Source: an uncultured Dorea sp.
GTDB lineage: Bacteria; Bacillota; Clostridia; Lachnospirales; Lachnospiraceae
Assembly: GCA_947063855.1 (NCBI GenBank)
Contig: CAMSTW010000021.1
Coordinates: forward strand, 1-46,241
Direction of reading: 5' to 3'
Length of the DNA: 46,241 nt
The position numbers and the translations under genes are program-made. This document shows, piece by piece, positions 15,731-24,167 of this stretch; position 1 is the first letter of the stretch; every line of letters begins with the position of its first letter. The notes below the pieces were generated by a model. It was not told the origin of the DNA and made no database searches. It saw only the letters and a list, made by a program, of their open reading frames with translations.

Positions 15731-16519
15731 CTAGATATCATATGCGCGGTACAGTTCCGCCACCGTCTCATCAATATTATCGCCGCCTCTTCTGATATCG
15801 TCCAGTGTGCCGTCCATGAGGATCTTCCCCTTCCCGATCAGGATGATACGGCTTGCAAGCGCTTCGATATCCTGCATATCGTGGGTGGTCAGGATCACCG
15901 TAGTACCATGGGACTGATTCTCCTTTAAGATAAAGTCCCGGACGGCAAGCTTCGATACCGCGTCAAGGCCGATGGTTGGTTCGTCGAGGAACAGGATCCG
16001 CGGACGGTGCAGCAGAGAAGCCGCAATCTCACAGCGCATCCGCTGGCCAAGCGAGAGCTGTCTTGCCGGAGAGCGCAGCAGCTCGGTCAGGTTCAGTAAT
16101 TCCGTTAATTCTTCAAGGCTTTGCCTGTACAGGGGTTCTGGAATAGAATAGATATCCTTCAATAATTCGAAGGAATCTATGACGGGAACATCCCACCAGA
16201 GTTGAGAACGCTGGCCGAACACGACGCCGATCTCGCTGACGTGCCGGGTTCTGTTCTTGTAGGGAATCCTTCCGTTGACAAGGACGGTTCCGTGATCCGG
16301 GGTCAATATTCCGCTTAGAATCTTGATTGTGGAGCTTTTCCCCGCTCCGTTGGGGCCGATGTAGCCGACCATCTCTCCGTCTTCGATGGTGAAGCTTACG
16401 TCGTTCAATGCATGGATAATCTCATATTCCCGGTGAAAGAGCGCTTTTACAGCCTCACCAAAGCCGGCGTTTCTTTTTGCAATCTTGTACGATTTGCATA
16501 CGTGTTCCATCGTAATCAT
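15731..16519 (-). CDS. ABC-2 type exporter, ATP-binding subunit (second operon)
   Basis: This 262-residue ATPase has Walker A GPNGAGKSS, Q-loop FGQRSQLWWDVPVIDSF, signature LSLGQRMRCE, Walker B ILFLDEPTIGLD and the H-loop TTHDMQD. I placed the start at 16519 because GGAGGAAGCAAG lies directly upstream; the frame is open to 16660 but those 47 codons are unlike the family. It is about half identical to the ATPase at 4602. A deleted copy of its ends lies at 10290-10377. It heads an exporter operon with unknown substrate; no regulator is beside it, and the next gene upstream is a divergent MATE exporter. Confidence 0.9.
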   Translation of the reverse strand: MITMEHVCKSYKIAKRNAGFGEAVKALFHREYEIIHALNDVSFTIEDGEMVGYIGPNGAGKSSTIKILSGILTPDHGTVLVNGRIPYKNRTRHVSEIGVVFGQRSQLWWDVPVIDSFELLKDIYSIPEPLYRQSLEELTELLNLTELLRSPARQLSLGQRMRCEIAASLLHRPRILFLDEPTIGLDAVSKLAVRDFILKENQSHGTTVILTTHDMQDIEALASRIILIGKGKILMDGTLDDIRRGGDNIDETVAELYRAYDI

Positions 16520-16729
16520 TCTTGCTTCCTCCTGGTAGTTATATTCGCATATCTTGCCAAGTCGGTCTGGTTCCTGTGGATTTTGCCAGAGGATACCGAA
16601 GGTAAAATATTCAGTTGGCGAAAGACCGGCGTCAGTGGATCCGGGAGCCAGTCTTTCCAAACATTCTGATTATATCATGGATGGGCAGGAAGGTAAAGTG
16701 GAATTGTATGTGAAATGAAAGTAAAAGGT

Positions 16730-16758
16730 TTGTAAAGTGATAAGGGATATGATATTAT
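16730..16758 (+). promoter_or_regulatory. promoter of the MATE transporter gene
   Basis: TTGTAA (16730-16735), 17-bp spacer, TATTAT (16753-16758), 40 bp before the start codon. Confidence 0.6.
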
Positions 16759-16798
16759 ATGAGTATAGAAAAGGCGAATATGAATTGGAGGGGATAAG

Positions 16799-18181
16799 AT
16801 GAAGAACAGACAGGTATGTTTAACAGAGGGGCCGATTCTGAGGTCTCTGGTTGCACTGGCGGTGCCGATCATGGCATCGTCCTTTTTAAATACGGTTTAC
16901 AGTATAACGGATATGGCGTGGATCGGTCTGCTTGGATCGAAGGCTGTGGCGGGAGTCGGAGTCGGAGGCATGTATGTGTGGCTCTCTCAGGGCTTGTCAT
17001 CCCTTGCCAGGATGGGCGGACAGGTCAATGTCGCACAGTCCTTCGGACGGGGGAGAAAGGATGAAGCAGGAGAGTACGCCCGCGCAGCCTTGCAGATGAC
17101 TCTGGTATTCGGGGTGGTGTTTGCGGCGGTCAGCGTAGGCTTTACAGAGGGGCTGGTGTCGCTGTTTCATCTTGGTGACGCAGAGACGGTCAGATATGCC
17201 GAAGAATATATGCGGATCACCTGCGGACTCGTGATATTTTCTTATATGACGGTAGTGCTGACCGGGATCTATACGGCGCAGGGGGATTCGAAGACGCCGC
17301 TTCTGGCGAATTTTATCGGACTTATTATGAATATGATCTTAGACCCGCTGTTGATTCTGGGAATCGGACCCTTTCCGAGACTGGAGGTGGTCGGAGCGGC
17401 GGCCGCTACGGTCACAGCCCAGTTCATTGTCATGCTGGTGATGATCGTCGGGATATGGAGAGGCCGGGGGACTGAAAATATACTGGCGGGGATGAGACTA
17501 TGCAGACTGTCGGAGCCGAAGTTTTACAGGGGAGTGTTCCGGATCGGACTGCCTACGGCGATACAGGGGACCGTGTACTGCGGGATTTCCATGGTGCTTA
17601 CCCGTATGGTGGCTGTATTCGGGCCGGGGGCTGTGGCGGTACAGCGCGTAGGAGGACAGGTAGAAGCAGTCTCCTGGAATACTGCGGATGGATTCGCGGC
17701 GGCGCTCAATGCATTCGCCGCACAGAATTACGGGGCAGGGCAGATGGAGCGGGTGCGGAAGGGATATCGTATCTCGTTATGGACGATTGTGATATGGGGG
17801 AGTCTGATTACGCTGGCCTTTGTTCTGTTCCCGGAGCCGATCTCCAGTATATTTTTCCATGAAGCGGAGGTTATCGGTATATCGGTAAATTATTTTATCA
17901 TTGTGGGAATCAGTGAAGCGTTTATGTGTGTGGAACTGATGACAGTCGGCGCCCTGTCCGGTCTTGGCAGGACGAAGCTGTGCAGTATGATCAGTATCCT
18001 GCTTACCGGATTCCGCGTGCCGCTTGCGGTTGTGCTTTCCATGACGCCGCTTGCGCTGAATGGAATCTGGTGGGCGATAACGTTGTCATCCGTGGCGAAA
18101 GGGATCCTGTTTGTGGGAGCGTTTAGCAGGGTGACGGCCCGGCCTCATGCCGCAGACCAGAGGAATGAACAGTGTAATTGA
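16799..18181 (+). CDS. MATE family multidrug/toxin efflux transporter
   Basis: This 460-residue inner-membrane antiporter has twelve predicted helices in two related halves. The N-terminal signature ILRSLVALAVPIMASSFLNTVYSITDMAWIG and the second-half FRIGLPTAIQGTVYCG are typical of Na+- or H+-coupled MATE exporters of the NorM/DinF-like clostridial group. GGAGGGGATAAG precedes the ATG, with a promoter immediately upstream. It is a single gene followed by a terminator and convergent with the opp operon. The substrate is not predictable; cationic drugs or metabolites are usual for the family. Confidence 0.92.
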   Translation: MKNRQVCLTEGPILRSLVALAVPIMASSFLNTVYSITDMAWIGLLGSKAVAGVGVGGMYVWLSQGLSSLARMGGQVNVAQSFGRGRKDEAGEYARAALQMTLVFGVVFAAVSVGFTEGLVSLFHLGDAETVRYAEEYMRITCGLVIFSYMTVVLTGIYTAQGDSKTPLLANFIGLIMNMILDPLLILGIGPFPRLEVVGAAAATVTAQFIVMLVMIVGIWRGRGTENILAGMRLCRLSEPKFYRGVFRIGLPTAIQGTVYCGISMVLTRMVAVFGPGAVAVQRVGGQVEAVSWNTADGFAAALNAFAAQNYGAGQMERVRKGYRISLWTIVIWGSLITLAFVLFPEPISSIFFHEAEVIGISVNYFIIVGISEAFMCVELMTVGALSGLGRTKLCSMISILLTGFRVPLAVVLSMTPLALNGIWWAITLSSVAKGILFVGAFSRVTARPHAADQRNEQCN

Positions 18182-18194
18182 TGAAGAAGATAAG

Positions 18195-18254
18195 AAGAAC
18201 CCCGGGGAATCAGATGTGATAAGCATCAGATTTCCGGGGGTCTTTTCTTTTGTT
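18195..18254. terminator. terminator between MATE gene and opp operon
   Basis: AACCCCGGGGAATCAGATG pairs (some mismatches and G-U) with CATCAGATTTCCGGGGGTC, followed by TTTTCTTTTG. The opposite strand also ends in a T-rich tract, so it can serve both convergent units. Confidence 0.75.
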
Positions 18255-18291
18255 CTATGAGGGGGGACCGGCAGTAACCGACAGCCCCGGC

Positions 18292-19260
18292 CTATTCTTC
18301 TACTAAGTGACACGCAACCTTGTGTCCCGGTTTCACCTCGCGAAGCTTCGGCATCTCGTTAAAGCATCTGTCCGTCGCATATGCGCAGCGCTCTGCGAAA
18401 CGGCAGCAGTTCTTGGGATTGATCGGGCTTGGAATCTCACCTTTGATGAGGATTCGTTTGTTCGATTTCGCCCTGTCCGGATCTGCCTCTGGAATAGCAG
18501 AGAGCAGAGCCTTTGTATATGGGTGCAATGTATTGCCGTAGAGTTCTTCTGTCTCGGCGGTCTCCACAACCGTTCCCAGGTACATTACAATGACACGGTC
18601 AGAGATATACTTTACAACGCTCAGATCGTGCGCAATGAAGAGATAGGTAAGTCCGCGCTCGGACTGAAGGTCTTTCAGCATATTGATTACCTGCGCCTGT
18701 ACAGATACGTCGAGCGCAGAAATCGGCTCATCACAGATGATGAAGTCCGGATCTACAGAGAGTGCTCTCGCAATACCGATACGCTGTCTCTGTCCGCCTG
18801 AGAATTCATGAGGGAAACGTGACATATGGTCTTTGTTAAGACCCACAATCTCTAACAGTTCCTGCACCTTTACATCTGCGTCTTTTGCCGGCATACCGTG
18901 CTCTCTTAATCCCTCGCCTACAATCTCTTTTACCGTCATACGGGAATTGAGGGAGGCGTATGGGTTCTGGAAGATCATCTGTACCTTCTTGCAAAATTCC
19001 TTTTTCTCGGCACCGGTAAGCTTCGTAATATCTTTTCCATCGTAGATTACTTCACCGGAGGTTGGTTCATACAGGCGGATCATACAACGGCCCATCGTGG
19101 ATTTTCCGCAGCCGGACTCTCCGACAAGACCAACCGTCTCTCCTTTGTAGATCTCAAAGGAAACGTGATCTACCGCCTTCAGATCTGCATTCTTTCCCAC
19201 ATGGAAATATTTACATACGTCTTTTACCTGTACGAGAGGCTGTTTTTCATTGTTACTCAT
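18292..19260 (-). CDS. oppF: oligopeptide ABC transporter ATP-binding protein OppF
   Basis: This 322-residue ATPase is the last gene of the opp operon. Walker A is GESGCGKST (about 43-51), the signature FSGGQRQRI, Walker [13 protein letters not shown]. The C-terminal oligo/dipeptide domain has the four-cysteine element [15 protein letters not shown] that binds a 4Fe-4S cluster in some homologues. The start overlaps the end of oppD by 8 bases, indicating translational coupling. With OppD it powers import of peptides (or nickel or other ligands used by this family) through OppBC. Confidence 0.93.
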   Translation of the reverse strand: MSNNEKQPLVQVKDVCKYFHVGKNADLKAVDHVSFEIYKGETVGLVGESGCGKSTMGRCMIRLYEPTSGEVIYDGKDITKLTGAEKKEFCKKVQMIFQNPYASLNSRMTVKEIVGEGLREHGMPAKDADVKVQELLEIVGLNKDHMSRFPHEFSGGQRQRIGIARALSVDPDFIICDEPISALDVSVQAQVINMLKDLQSERGLTYLFIAHDLSVVKYISDRVIVMYLGTVVETAETEELYGNTLHPYTKALLSAIPEADPDRAKSNKRILIKGEIPSPINPKNCCRFAERCAYATDRCFNEMPKLREVKPGHKVACHLVEE

Positions 19261-20314
19261 CTGCTTTCACCTCTCCTTCCTTCTTTCCTTCGATTGCTGC
19301 CGCATTTTTTTTCTTCATATCTGTGTCCGGTGCATATTCATGCTGCAGCCAGCAGTTTGTCGAATGTTCATCCGATAATCGATACTGGTATGGCGGTTCG
19401 TCTTTACATACATCCATGGCGTATGCGCAGCGCGCCGCGAATGGACAGCCCTTGGGCGGGAAGAATAGATCCGGAGGCGTTCCTTCAATGGATTGGAGCC
19501 TCTCGCCTTTCCTGGTGTCCAGTTTGGCAATCGAACCGATCAGACCTTTTGTATATGGATGCGCCGTATCATAGAAGATCTCCTGTACAGTACCCTTCTC
19601 TACAATCTTTCCGCCGTACATTACGATTACACGATCGCACATACGTGCGATTACGCCTAAGTCATGCGTAATCATGATAATAGACATCCCAAGCTTCTCC
19701 CTGAGTTCCAGAAGCAGGTCAAGAATCTGTGCCTCGATGGTTACGTCAAGAGATGTGGTCGGTTCGTCGCAGATCACAAGGCCCGGACGGCTTACAAGCG
19801 CAATCGCTATCATGACACGCTGTTTCATACCGCCGGATAATTCATGCGGATATTGTTTGTAACGCTTTTCCACGTCAGAGATACCTACGAGTTTCATGAT
19901 CTCAAGCGCTTTCTCTTTTACTTCCTGCTTCGTGACGTCTGTCCTTCCCAGGAATACTTCTTCAATCTGGGCTCCGACTCTCATGGTTGGATTTAACGAG
20001 GTCATCGGATCCTGAAATACGAATCCAATATCTTCGCCGCGAAGCTTCCGGAGTTCTTTCTTGCTCATCTCAAGCACATTTTTTCCGTTGAACATTATCG
20101 CTCCGCCCTCAAAGAAGCCCGGCGGTTCCGGGTTCAGCCGCATAATGCACTGGGCCGTAACGCTTTTGCCGCATCCGGATTCTCCTACGATACCAAGGAT
20201 CTCGCCCTTTCTTACCTCAAAGCTCACATCCCGTACAGCCTTTACTTCTCCTCCGTATGTATGAAAGGAGTAGACAACATTTTTCATTTCCAGAATATTA
20301 CCATTCTCTGCCAT
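19253..20314 (-). CDS. oppD: oligopeptide ABC transporter ATP-binding protein OppD
   Basis: This 353-residue ATPase has Walker [10 protein letters not shown], signature LSGGMKQRV, Walker B LVICDEPTTSLD and H-loop ITHDLGV. The C-terminal oligopeptide domain contains CPFAARCAYAMDVC. The last about 20 residues are charged, with a KKKNAAAIEGKKEGE tail. It is preceded by oppC with a 12-bp gap and overlaps oppF. It partners OppF as a heterodimer at the membrane. The substrate range of the system is set by the binding protein at 22295. Confidence 0.93.
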   Translation of the reverse strand: MAENGNILEMKNVVYSFHTYGGEVKAVRDVSFEVRKGEILGIVGESGCGKSVTAQCIMRLNPEPPGFFEGGAIMFNGKNVLEMSKKELRKLRGEDIGFVFQDPMTSLNPTMRVGAQIEEVFLGRTDVTKQEVKEKALEIMKLVGISDVEKRYKQYPHELSGGMKQRVMIAIALVSRPGLVICDEPTTSLDVTIEAQILDLLLELREKLGMSIIMITHDLGVIARMCDRVIVMYGGKIVEKGTVQEIFYDTAHPYTKGLIGSIAKLDTRKGERLQSIEGTPPDLFFPPKGCPFAARCAYAMDVCKDEPPYQYRLSDEHSTNCWLQHEYAPDTDMKKKNAAAIEGKKEGEVKADE

Positions 20315-20326
20315 TTTCGTTTCCTC

Positions 20327-21250
20327 CTATTCTGTTCCACGAAGTTTCGGGTCTACCGCGTCACGTAAACCATTACCAAGAAGATTGAGCGCCAGCATCG
20401 TCGTACAGACAAAGAATGCAGGAATCAATACCTGGTGCGGTGAGTTACGAAGATATGCAATACCCTCCTTACAGATAACGCCCCAGCTGCAGTTCGGAGG
20501 CGTGACACCAAGACCTACATAACTTAAGAATGCTTCCTGGAAGATTGCGCCCGGGATTGCCATACAAAGGTTCGTAATGAGCATACCAAGGATATTCGGG
20601 ATAATATGCTTCACAATAATCTTAAAATCAGGAATGCCCAGTACCTTTGCCGCAAGAACAAAATCCTGCTCTTTTATACGGTAAACTTCACCGCGCACGA
20701 AACGGCAGGTCCCAATCCAGCCGACCACGCACATCGCGATGATAAGTGGCGCGATCCCTTTACCAAGAACCATTACAACAAGGATTGTAATGATAAGACT
20801 CGGAATACCGTATAATATATCCACGATTCTCATAACGATCATGTCTAATTTGCCGCCGTAGAAACCGCAGAGACCGCCGATTACAGCGCCCACGCACATA
20901 TTCACAACAGCGGCGATAAGACCGATACTAAGGGATACGCGTCCGCCCATCCAGATACGGACCCAGAGGTCACGTCCTGTGGAGTCCGTGCCAAGCCAGT
21001 GTGCGGATGACATCATCTGGCTTCTTGCACTTGCATCCATCTGGGACTGTGTATACTGACTGAACATCGGTGCTAAGATGGATAATAACCCATAGAGAAT
21101 AATCAATGTAAGTCCGAACATTGCCGCCTTATTCTTTTTCAGCCGTCTCCACGCATCCTGCCAGAAAGAGAGGGAGGGTCTGCTGATACTTTCCATACGG
21201 ACGTTATCTTTTCCTTTAATCACAAAAGATTCTTTCTTTAATTCTGCCAC
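20327..21250 (-). CDS. oppC: oligopeptide ABC transporter permease OppC
   Basis: This 307-residue permease has a cytoplasmic N-terminus and six helices, with a large loop after helix 1 carrying SAHWLGTDSTGRDLWVRIWMG, diagnostic of the DppC/OppC family. The EAA-like coupling loop is VLAAKVLGIPDFKIIVKHII. It is separated by 9 bp from oppB upstream and followed closely by oppD. It forms the membrane channel with OppB. Confidence 0.93.
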   Translation of the reverse strand: MAELKKESFVIKGKDNVRMESISRPSLSFWQDAWRRLKKNKAAMFGLTLIILYGLLSILAPMFSQYTQSQMDASARSQMMSSAHWLGTDSTGRDLWVRIWMGGRVSLSIGLIAAVVNMCVGAVIGGLCGFYGGKLDMIVMRIVDILYGIPSLIITILVVMVLGKGIAPLIIAMCVVGWIGTCRFVRGEVYRIKEQDFVLAAKVLGIPDFKIIVKHIIPNILGMLITNLCMAIPGAIFQEAFLSYVGLGVTPPNCSWGVICKEGIAYLRNSPHQVLIPAFFVCTTMLALNLLGNGLRDAVDPKLRGTE

Positions 21251-21259
21251 CTTCTACAC

Positions 21260-22180
21260 CTACCTTTCGCCGATACGTACACGCGGATCTGCCACGCCAT
21301 AAAGAATATCTACAACCAGGTTACAGATAATAAGGAAGACGCCGTAGAATAGTGTCATTCCCAGAACCATGGAATAATCGTTGTTTGATACGCTGTCTAC
21401 GTAATGTTTTCCCATTCCGGGAATTGCAAAGATAGATTCGATGACGAACGTACCTGTAAGTACAGATGCCACGGTTGGTCCCATAACGGTCATAACCGGC
21501 ATGATCGCATTACGGATCTGGTGCTTTGCAGTGATTCTGAACTCACCCAGTCCTTTTGAACGGGCAGTCTTTATGTAGTCCTGTGAGGCAACCTCAAGCA
21601 TGCTTGCGCGCATGATACGCGAGACAGATGCCAGTGTGTAGAATGCAAGGGCGCATGCCGGAAGAATCGTGTACTCGATCCCTTCATACCTTGCTACCGG
21701 AAGGAGCCCCCATTTAATACCGAATCCATACTGCAGCACGGCTCCCATAATAAAATCAGGAATACTCGTTCCCAAAACGGCGACAATAACACAGAAAAAG
21801 TCTATGCCCTTTCCGCGGTTCCTCGCCGATACGATACCAAGAACCAGACCAATCGAAACCGCCAGCACAAGCGAACGGATTCCAAGGTCCGCTGAGAATG
21901 GAAATGTCTCGCCTATAATACCCGCAACTGTTTTATTTGTAAATTTCATGGAATATCCAAAATCGCCCTTGAGCAGATTGACCATATAGTTTCCATACTG
22001 TACGATCAGTGGTTTGTCAAATCCATAATAACTTTCCATGTTCTCTCTTACTTCCGGTGTCAGTTTTGGATTTGTAAACGGATCACCGGGCATGAGACGA
22101 ACCAGGAAAAAGACAACCGTAATCAATACCCAGACCGTCACTATAGCAGCGATCACACGCTTAAATATGTATTTACGCAT
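21260..22180 (-). CDS. oppB: oligopeptide ABC transporter permease OppB
   Basis: This 306-residue permease begins with the family's N-terminal helix (VFFLVRLMPGDPF follows it). It has six helices and the coupling loop QDYIKTARSKGLGEFRI. AAGGAGGGATAAGG precedes the ATG. It is separated from oppA by 114 bp holding a stable hairpin, a common arrangement that leaves oppA mRNA more abundant than the rest. Confidence 0.93.
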   Translation of the reverse strand: MRKYIFKRVIAAIVTVWVLITVVFFLVRLMPGDPFTNPKLTPEVRENMESYYGFDKPLIVQYGNYMVNLLKGDFGYSMKFTNKTVAGIIGETFPFSADLGIRSLVLAVSIGLVLGIVSARNRGKGIDFFCVIVAVLGTSIPDFIMGAVLQYGFGIKWGLLPVARYEGIEYTILPACALAFYTLASVSRIMRASMLEVASQDYIKTARSKGLGEFRITAKHQIRNAIMPVMTVMGPTVASVLTGTFVIESIFAIPGMGKHYVDSVSNNDYSMVLGMTLFYGVFLIICNLVVDILYGVADPRVRIGER

Positions 22181-22228
22181 CCTTATCCCTCCTTGTAATA
22201 CTTGAAAAAGTCCTTTTTATATTTTAAT

Positions 22229-22257
22229 TCGCCACCCGTCATACCGCCGGGTGGCGA
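22229..22257 (-). terminator. intergenic hairpin between oppA and oppB
   Basis: The perfect 10-bp stem TCGCCACCCG/CGGGTGGCGA has a 9-base loop. There is no T-run after it in the direction of transcription, so it is more likely an mRNA-stabilising or partial-attenuation hairpin than a full terminator. Confidence 0.6.
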
Positions 22258-22294
22258 TTCTTACTCAATTCCTATATTGATATGACTTTCTCTG

Positions 22295-23935
22295 TTATTC
22301 AACAATATCAGCATAGACCCAGTCAAGGTTGATACTGCAGTGGAAGAAGTTAAGTCCCTGTACATCATCATCTACAAGATAGTGAACTTCTCTCTCTGCT
22401 TGTGGGAAGAATGCAGCTTCATCAATCAGGATCTGCTCTACCTCGTGAAGCATATCCATACGTTTCTGTACGTCTGTCTCTGTCTGAGTAGCCGTCAGCA
22501 GCTTGTCAACTTCATCATTCTTATATTTGCTGTAATTGTACGGGCTGTCGGACTTGAACAGTTCAAGGTATGTATATGGATCGTCATAGTCGGCGCCCCA
22601 GCCTCCCCATGCAATCTCATACTCACCGCTTGCCTGACGGTTCAGTGTCTCCGCATAGGTTACCTGATTCACTTCTACGTTGATGCCAAGCGTGGTCTTC
22701 CACATCTCCTGGCAAACCTCAGCCTGCTTCTTAGCTGACTCGGAGTCGGTTGTCGTAATGGTTACCGTGATATCGGATGCTTTCTTTCCAAGAGCGCCCA
22801 ATGCTTTCTCCAAGTGTTCTTTTGCCTTTGCTTCGTCTCCGTCCATCGGGTATCCCTCAAGCGTGGATTCTTCACCATATGTCTTCTCAACGCCGGAAAG
22901 TCCGCTGAATACAAGTGATGAACTCGGTGCAAACATGCCGTTGTTAACCAGTTCGTTGTAAGAGTTCCTGTCAATCGCATAATTGAGGGCAAGACGGAAA
23001 TCAATATTTTTCATCGCCTCATTCTCGCTGTCGCAATTATAATAGAAGTAATCCACGTTACCATTACGGTAGGACTCGTCCTGACCCTCGTAATTCGGAG
23101 CGTCTGCAGACGGGATCTCGGAGAAGTCCAGTTCTCCGTCTTCATACATGGCAAGAGCCGTGGACTGATTCTGCACGTAACTCATCTCTGCGCGGTCAAG
23201 CTTGATGCTGTCTCTGTCCCAGTAGTTCTCATTCGGCTCGAAGATCCACTTCTGATTTGCGGAGCTTGTAAGGACATATGGTCCTGAATAAACGTTCTTC
23301 TCTGCATCTGCCGCGAAGTCTTTGCCGTATTCCTCTACAATGTCCTGGCGAAGAGGTGCGAAGAGAGAGGATAATCCCATCATACTTAAGAAGTATGCGG
23401 TCGGATGCTCCAAGGTAACTTCGAGTGTCTTGTCGTCGATTGCTTTTACGGCGAGCTCTTCCGGCTTCATCTCGCCGGTCTCAACTGCACGGCCGTTCTT
23501 AATATATTCGCCGATATATGCGAATGGAGCCGCAGTCGCCGGATCCATCAGTCTTCTCCAGCTGTACACAAAGTTCTCTGCCGTGATGGGCTCTCCATCG
23601 CTCCATTTAGCGTCTCTTAAGTGGAATGTATACACAAGTCCGTCGTCGGAAACTTCCCACTTCTCTGCAATACCTTCTTTTACTTCACCTTTTACGTTGC
23701 GCACCAGCCGCTCTGTCAGAGCATTCTGAAGTTCCGTATCAGGGATACAGTTACCCTTTGACGGGTCAAGTGTTGTCGGCTCGGTTCTTGTTGAAAAACG
23801 GAATACTTTTTCGCCGGATGCACCGGAGTCCCCGGATTCCCCGCTGCTGCTTTCACTTTTTGGTACGCCGCATCCTGCAAGTAATGACGCCGCCATAGCT
23901 ACGGTCAGAATACTTGCAATAAGTCTCTTTTTCAT
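22295..23935 (-). CDS. oppA: oligopeptide-binding lipoprotein OppA
   Basis: This 546-residue solute-binding protein (SBP family 5) has a lipoprotein signal peptide with lipobox LLAGC and lipidated C22, followed by a Ser/Gly-rich linker. The body has typical features: EPTTLDPSKGNCIPD near the N-terminus, LVYTFHLRDAKWSDGEPITAENFVYSWRR (each part is a family signature) and DFRLALNYAIDRN. It captures peptides outside the cell for OppBCDF. It is the first gene of the operon, with AAGGAGG near the start and a strong promoter at 24022-24051. It could transport other ligands, since family 5 also includes nickel, heme and opine binders. Confidence 0.93.
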   Translation of the reverse strand: MKKRLIASILTVAMAASLLAGCGVPKSESSSGESGDSGASGEKVFRFSTRTEPTTLDPSKGNCIPDTELQNALTERLVRNVKGEVKEGIAEKWEVSDDGLVYTFHLRDAKWSDGEPITAENFVYSWRRLMDPATAAPFAYIGEYIKNGRAVETGEMKPEELAVKAIDDKTLEVTLEHPTAYFLSMMGLSSLFAPLRQDIVEEYGKDFAADAEKNVYSGPYVLTSSANQKWIFEPNENYWDRDSIKLDRAEMSYVQNQSTALAMYEDGELDFSEIPSADAPNYEGQDESYRNGNVDYFYYNCDSENEAMKNIDFRLALNYAIDRNSYNELVNNGMFAPSSSLVFSGLSGVEKTYGEESTLEGYPMDGDEAKAKEHLEKALGALGKKASDITVTITTTDSESAKKQAEVCQEMWKTTLGINVEVNQVTYAETLNRQASGEYEIAWGGWGADYDDPYTYLELFKSDSPYNYSKYKNDEVDKLLTATQTETDVQKRMDMLHEVEQILIDEAAFFPQAEREVHYLVDDDVQGLNFFHCSINLDWVYADIVE

Positions 23936-23953
23936 AGAGATTCCTCCTTTTCA

Positions 23954-24014
23954 TCAGGTTTTCCTGATTATTTATTTTATAAATAATGCGTGTGTTGTAT
24001 TGATAAAATACAAC
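23954..24014. promoter_or_regulatory. palindrome cluster in the opp leader
   Basis: Three inverted repeats lie between the opp promoter and the oppA ribosome site: TCAGG-TTTT-CCTGA (23954-23967), ATTATTTA-TTTTA-TAAATAAT (23967-23987) and GTTGTATT-GATAA-AATACAAC (23994-24014). The last begins almost at the predicted transcription start and is a good operator candidate. No matching regulator gene is adjacent. Confidence 0.5.
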
Positions 24015-24021
24015 TATTGCT

Positions 24022-24051
24022 ATCATAGCATTTTCACTAAGTTTTTGTCAA
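24022..24051 (-). promoter_or_regulatory. promoter of the opp operon
   Basis: Minus strand: TTGACA (24051-24046), 18-bp spacer, TATGAT (24027-24022). The -35 is consensus. The 5' leader would be about 80 nt. Confidence 0.75.
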
Positions 24052-24099
24052 CAAGATTGTGCGTTTATGTGAAATTGTTCCATTTTCCGTTTTTTTTTA

Positions 24100-24128
24100 T
24101 TTCAAAAATGCTCATTATCCAATATAAT
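24100..24128 (+). promoter_or_regulatory. promoter of the molybdenum hydroxylase operon
   Basis: TTTCAA/TTCAAA (24100-24106) with 16-17 bp to TATAAT (24123-24128), 40 bp upstream of the start codon. The -10 is consensus and the -35 weak. It is divergent from the opp promoter with about 50 bp between the two -35 elements. Confidence 0.55.
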
Positions 24129-24167
24129 AGAGATAAAAGAAACCGATACAGGAGGAGGGAATCAGTG

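Noticed and set aside
24000-24167. Longer N-terminus of the molybdenum hydroxylase
   Set aside because: The frame is open, but it covers the divergent promoters and lacks a ribosome site; the GGAGGAGGG box points to ATG 24168.
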